Of a stretch of 64,000 nt of DNA, positions 8,981-17,536 are shown piece after piece. This stretch comes from Planctomycetota bacterium (lineage in GTDB: Bacteria; Planctomycetota; UBA8742; UBA2392). The stretch is from the NCBI GenBank assembly GCA_020638675.1, contig JACKID010000004.1, forward strand, positions 124,001 through 188,000. Reading direction: 5' to 3'. Position numbers and translations under genes: made by a program. Below the pieces are notes generated by a model. It searched no databases, was not told where the DNA came from, and saw only the letters and a program-made list of their open reading frames with translations. Numbering within the stretch: position 1 is the first letter of the stretch; every line of letters begins with the position of its first letter.

Positions 8981-9967
8981 ATGCTTACTTCGCCCGCAGA
9001 GATCATTGCGATGTGCGCTCAACAGCCCGGCGGGCGGCTCTCCGAGTTGTGGCGCGCTTTCCGAGCACCGGTGCCGGGGCAGCTTCCGTTCGACGCGCTC
9101 AAGGAGGCCGGCGTCGCGCTTCCCGTAGACAGTGCGCGCTATAGGGCATTCTTCGCGACCACGAAGGGGTGGCCAACAGACGACTCAAGCGTTTGGCCAT
9201 TCTCCGGATCGCGGCGTGACGGACCTGCGGCCTCTGGCATGACGGTCATCAGCAATGCCTGCGTCTCGGGCGCACAGGCGGTCATTGAGGCAGTGGACGC
9301 CTTGGCGGACGGCGAGTGCGATCTCGTTGCAGTGAATGCGGGCGACTACATTTCAAGTTTCGTGAACGACGGCTTTGCCGCGCTCCAGGCGCTCGCCACT
9401 GCCGAGGCAAGGCCGTTCGACCGCAGCCGGGACGGGCTTACACTCGGTACCGGCGATGCAACGGTGGAGATGCGTCGGGCAACAAACGGCTCGCCTTATC
9501 CGCGCATTGTTTCCTACGGCTGCAGCAACGATGCCAACCATATCAGTGGGCCTTCACGCGACGGCTCGGGGTTGGCGCTGGCGATTGAGCGAGCGCTGGA
9601 AGGCATTGACCGGTCGGAGATTCGGGCGATCTGTGCCCATGGCACGGCCACGCAGTACAACGACGCCATGGAGGCTCGCGCGTTCGATACCGTCTTCAAT
9701 GGCAACCCGCCGCCGGTGTTTGGCATCAAGGGGGCCATCGGCCACACGCTTGGCGCGGCCGGGCTGATTGAGGTGATCATTAGCGCGCTGGTGGCCACGG
9801 AAGGAATCATCCCACCCACCGTCGGCTTTGAGCAGGGTGAGGAAGATTTCCCGCTCGACGTCGTCCATGGCGAGCCGCGCAGGATCAAACCGGGCTACGT
9901 GCTCACCACCAACTCCGGCTTCGGCGGCATGAACACCGCCATCATCGTCGGCCCGGGGAACGCATGA
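8981..9967 (+). CDS. Beta-ketoacyl synthase (KAS family), N-terminally short
   Basis: Thiolase-fold condensing enzyme of about 328 residues. The active-site triad is visible: Cys in VISNACVSGAQAV near residue 92, His in AICAHGTATQYND near 205 and His in GAIGHTLGAAG near 240. The C-terminal NSGFGGMNTAIIV is also typical. FabF-type enzymes have about 160 residues before the Cys, so 60-70 N-terminal residues are missing or strongly diverged. The ATG at 8981 is the first good start after the repeat element. The gene overlaps the next one by 4 nt (ATGA), implying translational coupling and probably a heterodimer. No acyl carrier protein, ketoreductase or dehydratase is adjacent, so the product is unknown. 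Confidence 0.8.
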   Translation: MLTSPAEIIAMCAQQPGGRLSELWRAFRAPVPGQLPFDALKEAGVALPVDSARYRAFFATTKGWPTDDSSVWPFSGSRRDGPAASGMTVISNACVSGAQAVIEAVDALADGECDLVAVNAGDYISSFVNDGFAALQALATAEARPFDRSRDGLTLGTGDATVEMRRATNGSPYPRIVSYGCSNDANHISGPSRDGSGLALAIERALEGIDRSEIRAICAHGTATQYNDAMEARAFDTVFNGNPPPVFGIKGAIGHTLGAAGLIEVIISALVATEGIIPPTVGFEQGEEDFPLDVVHGEPRRIKPGYVLTTNSGFGGMNTAIIVGPGNA

Positions 9968-10767
9968 TCGCACGCCTGATCGCTTACGGCCGCGTGTCAC
10001 CCGCCGGGCTGCTCTCGTGGTCGCCGGGTGGGACTTTGCGTACATCGTGGCAAGAGCTGGATGCCGGGCCGGTGGCCGAGTACGGCACGCCAAAGCTGCG
10101 CGCCAAATACTTCTTTGATGAGCCGTATATTAAATACGGGCGCATGGACCCGCTGTGCAAGGTCGCCGTCGGCGCGGCGCAACTGGCGTACAAGGCGAGC
10201 GGCGAGATGGCCGGGCGTGAGCGCGACGAAGTCGCCCAGGTCGGCGGCACGATGCTCGGCTGCCTCGAGGTCGACGCCCAGTTCGAGAAAACCCGCCAGG
10301 CCGGCGCGCCTTCACCGGCACTGTTCGTCTACACGCTGCCGAGCATGTTCCAGGGCGAGATCGCCATCCAGTACCACCTGCGCGGGCGCTGCACGCTGCT
10401 TTCCACCGGCGAGCTGTCGGGCATGACCGCGCTCGCCACCGGCATCCGCTGGATCGAAAAGGGCCGCGCGAAACACGTGCTGGTGGTCGCAGCCGACGCG
10501 GCCGGGCCCGCCGCCGCAGAGCTCGGCCCTGGCTTTAGCCCGCAGTCCGCCGCCGCCGCCTACCTGCTGAGCGGCGATGGCGACGGGCGGGCGCTGTCGG
10601 ATTCACGCTTTGACGGCGAAGCGGGTGACGCCATGGCGCTGACGCCCGGCGCGCTGTCCTACGGCACAACCTTCGTCGATACACTTGAGCCGCTGCTGCT
10701 GGGCGGCGAGAGCATGCGCGTACACGCCTCGCGCGGCGCTCAAAGCGTCAGTTTCAAGCTGGGGTGA
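9964..10767 (+). CDS. Ketosynthase-like partner lacking the active-site Cys (chain-length-factor-like)
   Basis: Protein of 267 residues related to the N-terminal half of beta-ketoacyl synthases. FVYTLPSMFQGEIAIQYHLRG followed by the nucleophile-elbow region LLSTGELSGMTALATG aligns with the SNACVSGAQAV of its neighbour, placing Glu where the catalytic Cys should be. Known KS partner subunits (chain-length factors of type II polyketide and aryl polyene systems) also lack this Cys. The start codon overlaps the stop of the upstream ketosynthase (ATGA), so the two are made together. The C-terminal His motifs of active ketosynthases are absent. I infer a non-catalytic partner setting chain length; an acyl-carrier decarboxylase role is the alternative. 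Confidence 0.7.
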   Translation: MIARLIAYGRVSPAGLLSWSPGGTLRTSWQELDAGPVAEYGTPKLRAKYFFDEPYIKYGRMDPLCKVAVGAAQLAYKASGEMAGRERDEVAQVGGTMLGCLEVDAQFEKTRQAGAPSPALFVYTLPSMFQGEIAIQYHLRGRCTLLSTGELSGMTALATGIRWIEKGRAKHVLVVAADAAGPAAAELGPGFSPQSAAAAYLLSGDGDGRALSDSRFDGEAGDAMALTPGALSYGTTFVDTLEPLLLGGESMRVHASRGAQSVSFKLG

Positions 10768-11838
10768 TTACTCGGTCGCAGCGCGGTGGTTCTTCCACCA
10801 GTCGCGGATGGCGATCATCTGCCTGCGCGCGTCGCGTTTCGGCACTTTGTTGAATGCGTCCACGGCCTCGGCGTAGCCTTCGCCGCTGATGATCACGTCG
10901 TCGCCCCGCCACCATGACAGGCGCAGGAACGCCGCCGCGCGGTTGCCGGAAATATCCGAGTCGTAAACGATCGACGTCAGGTAATCGCCGTAGCGCTGGC
11001 CCTTGAACTTCTTGTCGCCGTACTCGACGTCTTCGCCCTGCATTTCTTCCAGGCGGCGGTTGATGCGCGTGACGGCCTTGTTGCGGTCGGCGTAGGGCGC
11101 GATGGGCGAGTAGTTGAAAACGATCGCCGGGTCCTCGACCCAGATCGCTTCGCACCATTTCAGCGCGCCGCGGCGCAGACGCTCTTCGGTGTTGCGCTGG
11201 GTTTCGGTCTTCTTCTTTTCGTCGCCGGGCTCATCCCCCAGCATGAAGCCGCCGATCCGGTTCAGCAGCAGCGCCATGCCTTTCACGCCGAACACGCGAT
11301 CCAGCAGGATCGCCATGCCCAGCGCCTTTCGCACCGGCGTCTCCAGCGCGCCGCTGTCGTCTTCGTCAACGCCTTCACACTGCAGCTTCAGGTAATCGGA
11401 CTCGGCGATCATGGCCCGCAGCACCTTCTGCCGCTCCCCCGTCAGGTGCTTGGTGCCGGCCTCGGTCACCTTGGGCGGCGACATGCTCAGCAGCGCGTCC
11501 AGCGCCGCAAACCGGACCTCCTGCTCGTCGCTGTCGAGCGCCACGCAGGCCGCAATGGCGGCGGGCGTCGTGTCGGCGATGCCCAGCGACTCGATGGCGC
11601 TTTGCGCCTCGCGGACGCCGGCCTGCAGAATCTCGCCGCCGAGCGCCTTGCCCGTCTCGGGCGACATCAGCTTCAGCTCGTTGGCGCCGCGGTCGCGCAG
11701 GGACGGGTCCAGCGAGGTCAAAGCTTCCAGCAGATCGATGGCGCTCATCCCTTTGGGCGCGGTTTCCTGCGACTGAACGGATGGCGCCAGGGCGAGCAGC
11801 CCGGCGAAAGTCACCAGCATGGCTATGGCGTACTTCAT
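10768..11838 (-). CDS. Exported protein of unknown function
   Basis: A 356-residue protein with a clear Sec signal peptide (MKYAIAMLVTFAGLLALAPS then VQSQ). The body is helical with repeated Leu/Ala-rich segments (LLEALTSLDPSLRDRGANEL, RFAALDALLSMS) reminiscent of HEAT repeats, followed by a charged middle (GDEKKKTETQRNTEERLRRG) and a Trp-rich C-terminus ending IRDWWKNHRAATE. No catalytic motif is recognised. The start at 11838 places the signal peptide at the N-terminus. Its stop codon abuts the stop of the ketosynthase partner with no gap, so the two genes converge directly, and it is divergent from the EF-hand gene at 11941. Confidence 0.75.
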   Translation of the reverse strand: MKYAIAMLVTFAGLLALAPSVQSQETAPKGMSAIDLLEALTSLDPSLRDRGANELKLMSPETGKALGGEILQAGVREAQSAIESLGIADTTPAAIAACVALDSDEQEVRFAALDALLSMSPPKVTEAGTKHLTGERQKVLRAMIAESDYLKLQCEGVDEDDSGALETPVRKALGMAILLDRVFGVKGMALLLNRIGGFMLGDEPGDEKKKTETQRNTEERLRRGALKWCEAIWVEDPAIVFNYSPIAPYADRNKAVTRINRRLEEMQGEDVEYGDKKFKGQRYGDYLTSIVYDSDISGNRAAAFLRLSWWRGDDVIISGEGYAEAVDAFNKVPKRDARRQMIAIRDWWKNHRAATE

Positions 11839-11940
11839 GGCACCAGTTTGGCAGGTTGCTGCGGATATTCCAGTCTGGTTTCGCGCGGCAGGGGTCGTGT
11901 TACACTGGCCGTCCCTTTGGAAGTCCCCCGGGGCAGTGCC

Positions 11941-12846
11941 ATGAACAAGGCAATTCCCGTAGTCGCGATCGTCATGCTGGCGCTGGTTGCCGCGTTGCTG
12001 ATCTGGAAGTTCTCGCAGAGTACGCCGGTCAGCCCGCCGGCCGGCAACGGCACGGAGATTACGGACGTCGCCTTCAAGTCCGAAGACTTCATCCCCGTCT
12101 TCGACGCCAACGGCGACGGGCACGTGACGCTTGAGGAATTCAAGCAGCGCTACGGCAGTCCGCTCTCGGAAGGCGAGCCCCCGTTCGTGCTGTACAACCC
12201 GACGACAAAGAAGCCGCTCACCGCAGAAGAAGCCTTCAAGAACCACTGGGACCGCAACAAAGACGGCATCGTCGACGGGCGCGACGTCGAGCTCTACAAG
12301 GACAACAAGTGGCTCGACTTCTTTGAGCGGGCCAAGAAGGCCGGTTTGACCCCCGTCCGCATCGGCGAGAAGTTCTACGCACTGAATGACGACCAGAACC
12401 GCACCCTGGAAGCCGAGGCCGGCGCCAAGGCGCGCGGCGAGGCTCCGTTCGCGGGCCACTTCTGGAACCCCAGGTACTTCCAGTCCTGGGCCAAGGTCTA
12501 CGACCCCAAGAGCGGTGAAGTGGAAGGCTACGTCTCCGAGGCGAACGGCAAGCTCTACGTCCTGACCTCCGGCTCGTCGCTGCTGGTCAAGAACCCCGCC
12601 GACGTGACCGTCACCAAGGTGGAAGACGCGGTCCAGATGAAATACGCCAAGGCCGTCATCGGGCTCGAGTGGGAGAACGCGGAAGCCAACCTGGCGCTGG
12701 CCAACCAGTGCGTCGACTGGGGCATGCCGACGGAAGCCGGCATGCTGTACGCCCGCGTGCTGGTCACGCAGCCGGACAATGAGACCGCCCTGAACGCGCT
12801 GGGCTACAAGCGCGAAGGCGACAGGTTCGTGAAGAAGGGCGATTGA
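11941..12846 (+). CDS. Membrane-anchored EF-hand protein
   Basis: A 301-residue protein with an N-terminal signal anchor (AIPVVAIVMLALVAALLIW) and a soluble domain, probably periplasmic. Two EF-hand-like calcium loops are visible: DANGDGHVTLEEF near residue 58 and DRNKDGIVDGRDVEL near 102. The remainder has no recognised motif; near the C-terminus ECs of the TPR type are suggested by ANLALANQCVDWGMPTEAGM then LYARVLVTQPDNETALNALG. The gene ends one base into the xseA start codon (TGATG), so the two are probably co-transcribed, although no functional link is obvious. Confidence 0.75.
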   Translation: MNKAIPVVAIVMLALVAALLIWKFSQSTPVSPPAGNGTEITDVAFKSEDFIPVFDANGDGHVTLEEFKQRYGSPLSEGEPPFVLYNPTTKKPLTAEEAFKNHWDRNKDGIVDGRDVELYKDNKWLDFFERAKKAGLTPVRIGEKFYALNDDQNRTLEAEAGAKARGEAPFAGHFWNPRYFQSWAKVYDPKSGEVEGYVSEANGKLYVLTSGSSLLVKNPADVTVTKVEDAVQMKYAKAVIGLEWENAEANLALANQCVDWGMPTEAGMLYARVLVTQPDNETALNALGYKREGDRFVKKGD

Positions 12847-14036
12847 TGGACCCGATCTCGGTCACCGAGCTCTCGAACCAGATCAAGCGCACGCTTGAGC
12901 CCCCCTTCAGCAACGTCGCCGTCACCGGCGAGCTGGGCAACTACCGCGGGCCCCACCACTCGGGCCACGTCTACTGCAACCTGAAAGATGCCGGCGCGCA
13001 ACTGCGGCTGATCATCTGGCGCGGCACGTTTGAACGACTCAAGTTCAAGCTCGAGGACGGGCTCGAGGTCGTCATCACCGGCAAGCTGGACGTCTACGCG
13101 CGCCGCGGCGAATACAGCCTGGTCGCCACCAGCGTCTCGCCCAGGGGCGTCGGCGGGCTGCAGCTCGCCTTCCAGCAGATGTACGAGCGCCTCGAGCGCG
13201 AGGGCCTGTTCGACGACGAACACAAGAAACCGCTGCCGGAATACCCGCAGCGCATCGCCGTCATCACCAGCCCGACCGGGGCCGCCATCCGCGACATCAT
13301 CACGACCGCGCGGCGCCGCAACCGGCTGGTCGAGATTCTGGTCTACCCGGCCAAGGTCCAGGGCGACGGATCGGCCGAGCAGGTGGCGCGCGCGATCCGC
13401 AAGCTGAACGCGCTCAACTCGGCGCTGAAGATCGACGCCATGATCGTCGGGCGCGGCGGGGGCAGCCTCGAAGACCTGTGGGCCTTCAACGAGGAGCCTG
13501 TGGCCCGGGCCATCTACGACAGCGAGATCCCGGTGGTCAGCGCCGTCGGACACGAGGTGGACACGACCATCGCCGACCTCGTCGCCGACTACCGCGCGCC
13601 GACGCCCACGGCCGCCGCCGAAATTCTCGTGCCCGAGCTGGCCGGGATGGTCGAGCTGGCGGCCGAGTACCAGTTGAAGCTCAGCAAGGGGCTGCGGCAC
13701 ACGCTGGAGTTGTGGCGCGGGCGGCTGGAGACCATGCAGGAGCGCCTGTCCGGCCTCGGCCCGCTGAACCAGCTGCGCCGCGAGCAGCAGCGCCTGGATT
13801 ACTTAATGGACGGTCTGAAGTGGAACATGCACCACCGCATGAAAGACCACACCGAAAAGCTGAACGGGCTCGGCGCACAACTGGGCGCCCTGAGCCCCCT
13901 GAAAGTCCTCGAACGCGGCTACAGCATCACCCGCAACGAGCAAGGCAAAGTCATCAAGAGCGCGGACGAAATAAAAGCGGGCGAGACGATCATTACCAAG
14001 CTGGCGGACGGCGAGGTACGCAGCACCGTCGAGTAG
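12846..14036 (+). CDS. xseA: Exodeoxyribonuclease VII large subunit
   Basis: Catalytic subunit (396 residues) of exonuclease VII, which degrades single-stranded DNA from both ends. The N-terminal OB fold is seen in ISVTELSNQIKRTLEPPFSN followed by VAVTGELGNY and SGHVYCNLKD. The catalytic domain has AVITSPTGAAIRDIITTARR, the hallmark GRGGGSLEDLWAFNEE and SAVGHEVDTTIADLVADYRA. The C-terminal coiled region ends LERGYSITRNEQGKV as in other XseA proteins. The ATG at 12846 shares a base with the previous stop; a TTG three bases earlier is less likely. The small subunit gene xseB, often adjacent, is not present here. Confidence 0.97.
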   Translation: MDPISVTELSNQIKRTLEPPFSNVAVTGELGNYRGPHHSGHVYCNLKDAGAQLRLIIWRGTFERLKFKLEDGLEVVITGKLDVYARRGEYSLVATSVSPRGVGGLQLAFQQMYERLEREGLFDDEHKKPLPEYPQRIAVITSPTGAAIRDIITTARRRNRLVEILVYPAKVQGDGSAEQVARAIRKLNALNSALKIDAMIVGRGGGSLEDLWAFNEEPVARAIYDSEIPVVSAVGHEVDTTIADLVADYRAPTPTAAAEILVPELAGMVELAAEYQLKLSKGLRHTLELWRGRLETMQERLSGLGPLNQLRREQQRLDYLMDGLKWNMHHRMKDHTEKLNGLGAQLGALSPLKVLERGYSITRNEQGKVIKSADEIKAGETIITKLADGEVRSTVE

Positions 14037-14272
14037 AGCAATGCAGACCAAATGAACACCGGGGCCCCTTGCTAGTCTGCGTGGTAAACTAGACGTCCCT
14101 GGGCTATGATACGTAATACCTGCGGGTGCGGGGCCGAGGTGGTGCGCAACTTCCACCTGCTCCGGATTGCGGTCCGAACGGCTTAGCTCTTGCCTACTCG
14201 GGCCCGCACCTCGCATCCTTACTTCATTCGTCCCACGCGTCACAAACTGAATGCACGCTAGGGCCTAGTACT
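14037..14272. other. Intergenic, no gene seen
   Basis: About 236 bases between xseA and the DndB-like gene. It has lower GC than neighbouring genes and a small CTAGT / ACTAG inverted repeat near 14070-14092. No convincing ORF, tRNA or terminator was found. Confidence 0.4.
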
Positions 14273-15472
14273 TCACGTGCTTGTCTTCGTGAACATATCC
14301 GTTCCCGACTCTGAATCTTTCAGTTTGCTGTGAAGTTCGAGTTCTAACCTCAAGTGCTCGTGCAATGCGCTAACGATCGAACGACCTGCCCCAGTCAGCT
14401 TCAACTGTGGTTTGCCGGCTCGACCAGGGACCAGTCGACCAACAGTCGCGAGCAGCTTTTGGTTTCCCCGAGACCAGTCAATTGCTGCGAGACGCCTCAC
14501 GTACTCGTCGTACTTTGCGGGCTCAAGCCGCCGTTTCATATTGTAGTTGAGGTCAAAGTATACCCGCCCGAGAGCTTGCCACCCGGGCGAGCTTAGGTGC
14601 AGCGATTGCCGATCTTCGAAGGCACCAGACGGAAACGCTTCCCGAAACGTGGTCAGAAACTCCGCGAGCTTGGCCAACGTGTCGTCAAAGGTCGCGTCAG
14701 TAAGGTTTGCCTTCCGGGGAACGGCCTTATTGCTTTCTTGCACCTTCGCCCCTTCACAGGCTCCCCGTACAAATCGCAGGAGATTCTTCTGCACTACGAT
14801 GGCAGTGCTCTTCTTACCTAGACTCGTAGTTCTTTTCTCCATTCCGTAGTCGACAATTGGCTTCAACTCCGCCAACGCATTCGTCATCCGTATGTAGATG
14901 TCGTTCTCGTCTAGAGCGATCCCATGAGCGAGCCTCACCGCAGTAGCGAGGTAGTTGAAGTCAAAAAACAGCTGGCCCAATTCGCTTATGGTGAGGTGAC
15001 CGCGCTGCGCACTTGGCGCATAGATCGTGAGTGGGAACTGGAACCAGTCGTCAACGTCTGGATGACCGGCGTCAATAAGATTCAAAGTGGCCGTTGCCCG
15101 CGCCATCCCGTCAAGCAGGATACGTTTTGAGTTGGACGGAATTCCCAAGTTCCCCACGTCGGCCCCCTCCGAAGTTGGCGAGAATTCCAACGGTTCAGTC
15201 GCTCCTATGGAAATCGCGGGGAAGGCACCAATCGCGGAAGCGGCACAGGGAAACCGATTCAGAATGTAGGCCTCCAGCTTCTCGGCACGTTCTTTGGTCG
15301 TCCGCCGCTGAACATGCTCGTAGTGTTCTCGGTGTTCGGGAGTAAGACTCAGCCAACGCTCGTGGCGTGGATCGTGGCCCAGCACCACGTGAAGTTCGCG
15401 GGGGCGAATCGCGACTTGAAAAACTTCCAGCGCTCCGAAATGAGCTCTTATTGCTGAGAGAGAAACTTTCAT
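14273..15472 (-). CDS. Orphan DndB-family (DGQHR-type) protein
   Basis: A 399-residue protein of the DndB/DGQHR family; DndB is known as the regulator of DNA phosphorothioation (dnd) operons. Family features visible are ILLDGMARATATLNLIDAG (a degenerate form of the DGQHR motif), LTISELGQLFFDFNYLATAV and ALDENDIYIRMTNALAEL, then EKRTTSLGKKSTAIVVQKNL, and near the end AAIDWSRGNQKLLATVGRLV. The start at 15472 is supported by GGGAAGG about 6 nt upstream. No dndA, C, D or E lies in the window, so this is an orphan. The gene is visibly less GC-rich than its neighbours and is bounded by repeat-rich DNA, suggesting transfer. Its role could be defence, regulation or something unrelated. Confidence 0.72.
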   Translation of the reverse strand: MKVSLSAIRAHFGALEVFQVAIRPRELHVVLGHDPRHERWLSLTPEHREHYEHVQRRTTKERAEKLEAYILNRFPCAASAIGAFPAISIGATEPLEFSPTSEGADVGNLGIPSNSKRILLDGMARATATLNLIDAGHPDVDDWFQFPLTIYAPSAQRGHLTISELGQLFFDFNYLATAVRLAHGIALDENDIYIRMTNALAELKPIVDYGMEKRTTSLGKKSTAIVVQKNLLRFVRGACEGAKVQESNKAVPRKANLTDATFDDTLAKLAEFLTTFREAFPSGAFEDRQSLHLSSPGWQALGRVYFDLNYNMKRRLEPAKYDEYVRRLAAIDWSRGNQKLLATVGRLVPGRAGKPQLKLTGAGRSIVSALHEHLRLELELHSKLKDSESGTDMFTKTST

Positions 15473-16144
15473 GTTCAGCCTTCCCGTTCGTCTTCGTTGA
15501 ATCAATAGCCCCATTCTTACCCCACAAGAACGTTCCCCGCAACTATTATGTTGCGGGGAGAAGGTTATTGCGGACAATTTTTGATTCTTATCCCTGAGCG
15601 AGTGACTCGAGTCAGCAACTTTCAGGTCTGCTTTCAGCGACGTGGCGCCCCGGAGGGGCAGCCTTTGGTAGCCGGGTGCGTCAGCGCCCGGTCTTGTCAG
15701 CCCGAATGTATCGGCGCCCGCAGGGCCGCCGAGAGCGCGCCGGGCATGTGTCAGGCGGCCCTTCGGGCGCCTGATTCCGGCGTCTGCTGGTTTCCGGGGG
15801 CTTCCGCCCCCGGCTACCTTTGGGCGGGCCCTTCGGGCCGTGTGGTGCCTGCGTTCGCCGGGGTCCGGGGGGCTACCTTGGGCGGGCCCTTTGGGCCGTC
15901 CGGACTGCGTGGGGAACCCGGAGGGTGCTGCCCCCTGTCCTTGCCGTTGCCCCTGCCCTTGGCCCTTGCCCCTTCCCTTGCCCTTGCCGGGCGTTTTTTT
16001 TGTGGGGGCTGTTTGAAAATTTTGGCAACTTCTTTTCCGCCGTGGGGGCCGGTTTGCGGGCTGGTGGCTGGTTTTTCTTTCGATTTCAGCATTCACTTGG
16101 CCGGTAAGAGTGGAGGGGGATTGTCCCCCCGCTTGGTTGCCGCC
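15473..16144 (+). repeat. Repeat-rich intergenic region
   Basis: No convincing gene. From about 15640 it is filled with short GC-rich hairpins: GTAGCCGGGTGCG / CAGCGCCCGG, CGCCCGCAGGGCCGCCGA, CCGGGGGCTTCCGCCCCCGG and repeated GGGCGGGCCCTTCGGGCC. The same word set recurs at 26930-27100, downstream of the M48 protease gene. The end (15950-16000) is a C/T-rich tract of imperfect CTTGCCC repeats. Confidence 0.7.
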
Positions 16145-17368
16145 ATGAGCGATGAACTTCCATCCGAAGACGAGTTGTTCGGCGGGCGCATGCCTGACGG
16201 CTCGCCGCCGCCGTTGCACTCGAAGTCCCTGCACTCGGCGTGGGCCAAGCCGATCCCCGGCGGCGATGAGCGCAAGACGCCGGCCGAGATCACTCGCGAA
16301 CGTCTTCACTATCAGGTTGACCTGGATCACCTGGCCCTGCTGAACCTGGCCTGCGATTTTAATAAGGCCTGCGTTGAGGCGGGGCTGGATGTTGTTCGCG
16401 GCGGGGCTGGCGGGGCTGCTGCTGACAAGCCGGAGAGTAAACCTGCTGCTGAATCTGCTGAAGCTGAGGGCCATGGGCGGGACGCCCATGCCACTTCTGG
16501 CGAATCTGCTGACGCTGAGGGCCATGGGCGGGACGCCCATGCCACTTTTGCTGAATCTCCTGACGCCGTGGGCCGTGGGCGGGACGCCCATGCCACTTCT
16601 GCTGGCACCGGCGAGGGCGCACCTGCTGCTTCGCCCGGGCGGCCTGCTCTTACGATGAACGGGATTTCCATTAAGAGCTCCGTGGGTGAAGGGGCGGGCA
16701 AGGTGTACGTGCCCAAGGACCCGGGCGATCCCGGCCCCGATCAGACCGAGCGCGCACTGCGGGAAACGCAGGCGCACGAGCACGCGCTGGAGGCGGCCGG
16801 TCTTGACGAGTCAAGCTCACGGGCGCGCAAGCGCGCCGCGGACCAGCCGCGCCATGACTTCAGCGTCCTGCCGCCGGAGAAAGTCCTGGTGATGGCCGAG
16901 CGTTGCAGCCGCAACCTCGCCGTGCTGGGCGCCAAACGCGCCGAGGTTGCGCACCGGGTGATCGAGGCCGCGATGGCGCTCGACACCCGCAAGTCGTTCC
17001 TTCAGAACCGCGCGGTGGCGGTGGTGTACGCGACGCTGCTGCACCTTGAGGACGGCTTCCGCGAGGTCGGCTTCGGGTCATGGATGCCGTTCCGCTACCC
17101 TGACCAGTGGCTGCGCTTCTGCGGCATCATGCAACGGGTGCTCGCGGCCAACGGTTTGATCCACAGCCGAAACGCCGAGACCTACCGCAAGCTGCTGGAT
17201 GAAACCCCGCCCGTGGAGCAGAAAGACGATATCGACGAACGGATTCAAAAAGCCCGCACGCCCGCAAACATGGCGATGTGCGCCCGCAACCAGGGCGCGG
17301 AAACGATGGCCGAGCTGGAAGAGTTGCTCGCGCAGAAACGCGCCAAAAACCTCGGGCAGCCGCCGTAA
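16145..17368 (+). CDS. Protein of unknown function with an internal 17-residue repeat derived from a dispersed element
   Basis: A 407-residue, mostly hydrophilic protein with no signal peptide. Residues near 110-152 contain three copies of a 17-residue unit of the form GHGRDAHATSGESADAE, encoded by 51-bp tandem repeats that each contain the CATGGGCG-GGA-CGCCCATG hairpin word found elsewhere as an intergenic repeat. The C-terminal 190 residues look like a real helical domain (ERCSRNLAVLGAKRAEVAHR followed by VIEAAMALDTRK, later FGSWMPFRYPDQWLRFCGIM). I recognise no family. The start at 16145 is the first ATG after the repeat-rich leader. The repeat units are in frame and the coding region remains open, so the protein tolerates them. 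Confidence 0.65.
   Translation: MSDELPSEDELFGGRMPDGSPPPLHSKSLHSAWAKPIPGGDERKTPAEITRERLHYQVDLDHLALLNLACDFNKACVEAGLDVVRGGAGGAAADKPESKPAAESAEAEGHGRDAHATSGESADAEGHGRDAHATFAESPDAVGRGRDAHATSAGTGEGAPAASPGRPALTMNGISIKSSVGEGAGKVYVPKDPGDPGPDQTERALRETQAHEHALEAAGLDESSSRARKRAADQPRHDFSVLPPEKVLVMAERCSRNLAVLGAKRAEVAHRVIEAAMALDTRKSFLQNRAVAVVYATLLHLEDGFREVGFGSWMPFRYPDQWLRFCGIMQRVLAANGLIHSRNAETYRKLLDETPPVEQKDDIDERIQKARTPANMAMCARNQGAETMAELEELLAQKRAKNLGQPP
16466..16597 (+). repeat. Three tandem 51-bp units containing the dispersed hairpin word
   Basis: Units begin near 16469, 16520 and 16571. Each carries GGGCGGGACGCCCATGCCAC; the third has CCGTGGGC in place of CCATGGGC. They lie inside the coding region, in frame. 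Confidence 0.9.
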
Positions 17369-17536
17369 ACCCCCACCACCAGCGGTGTCACGGGCCTGTC
17401 CAGGCCGCTTTCAACCGCCGGCCGGGTGTCGCGCTGTCGGCTTGCCCTCTGGTGGGTAGGCAAACGCAAACGCTGAGCTTACGCTGGAGCGGCTTGCTGG
17501 CGGCGCATTTCGCGCCTCTTTTCGGGCGAGGGGCTT

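Noticed and set aside
16466..16597. CRISPR-like regular repeat
   Set aside because: Only three contiguous 51-bp units with no unique spacers; they are in frame and match dispersed intergenic hairpins.
14273..16783. 836-codon minus-strand frame as one gene
   Set aside because: Only the first-to-stop part from 15472 shows DndB-like conservation; the upstream part runs antisense through repeats and through the gene at 16145.
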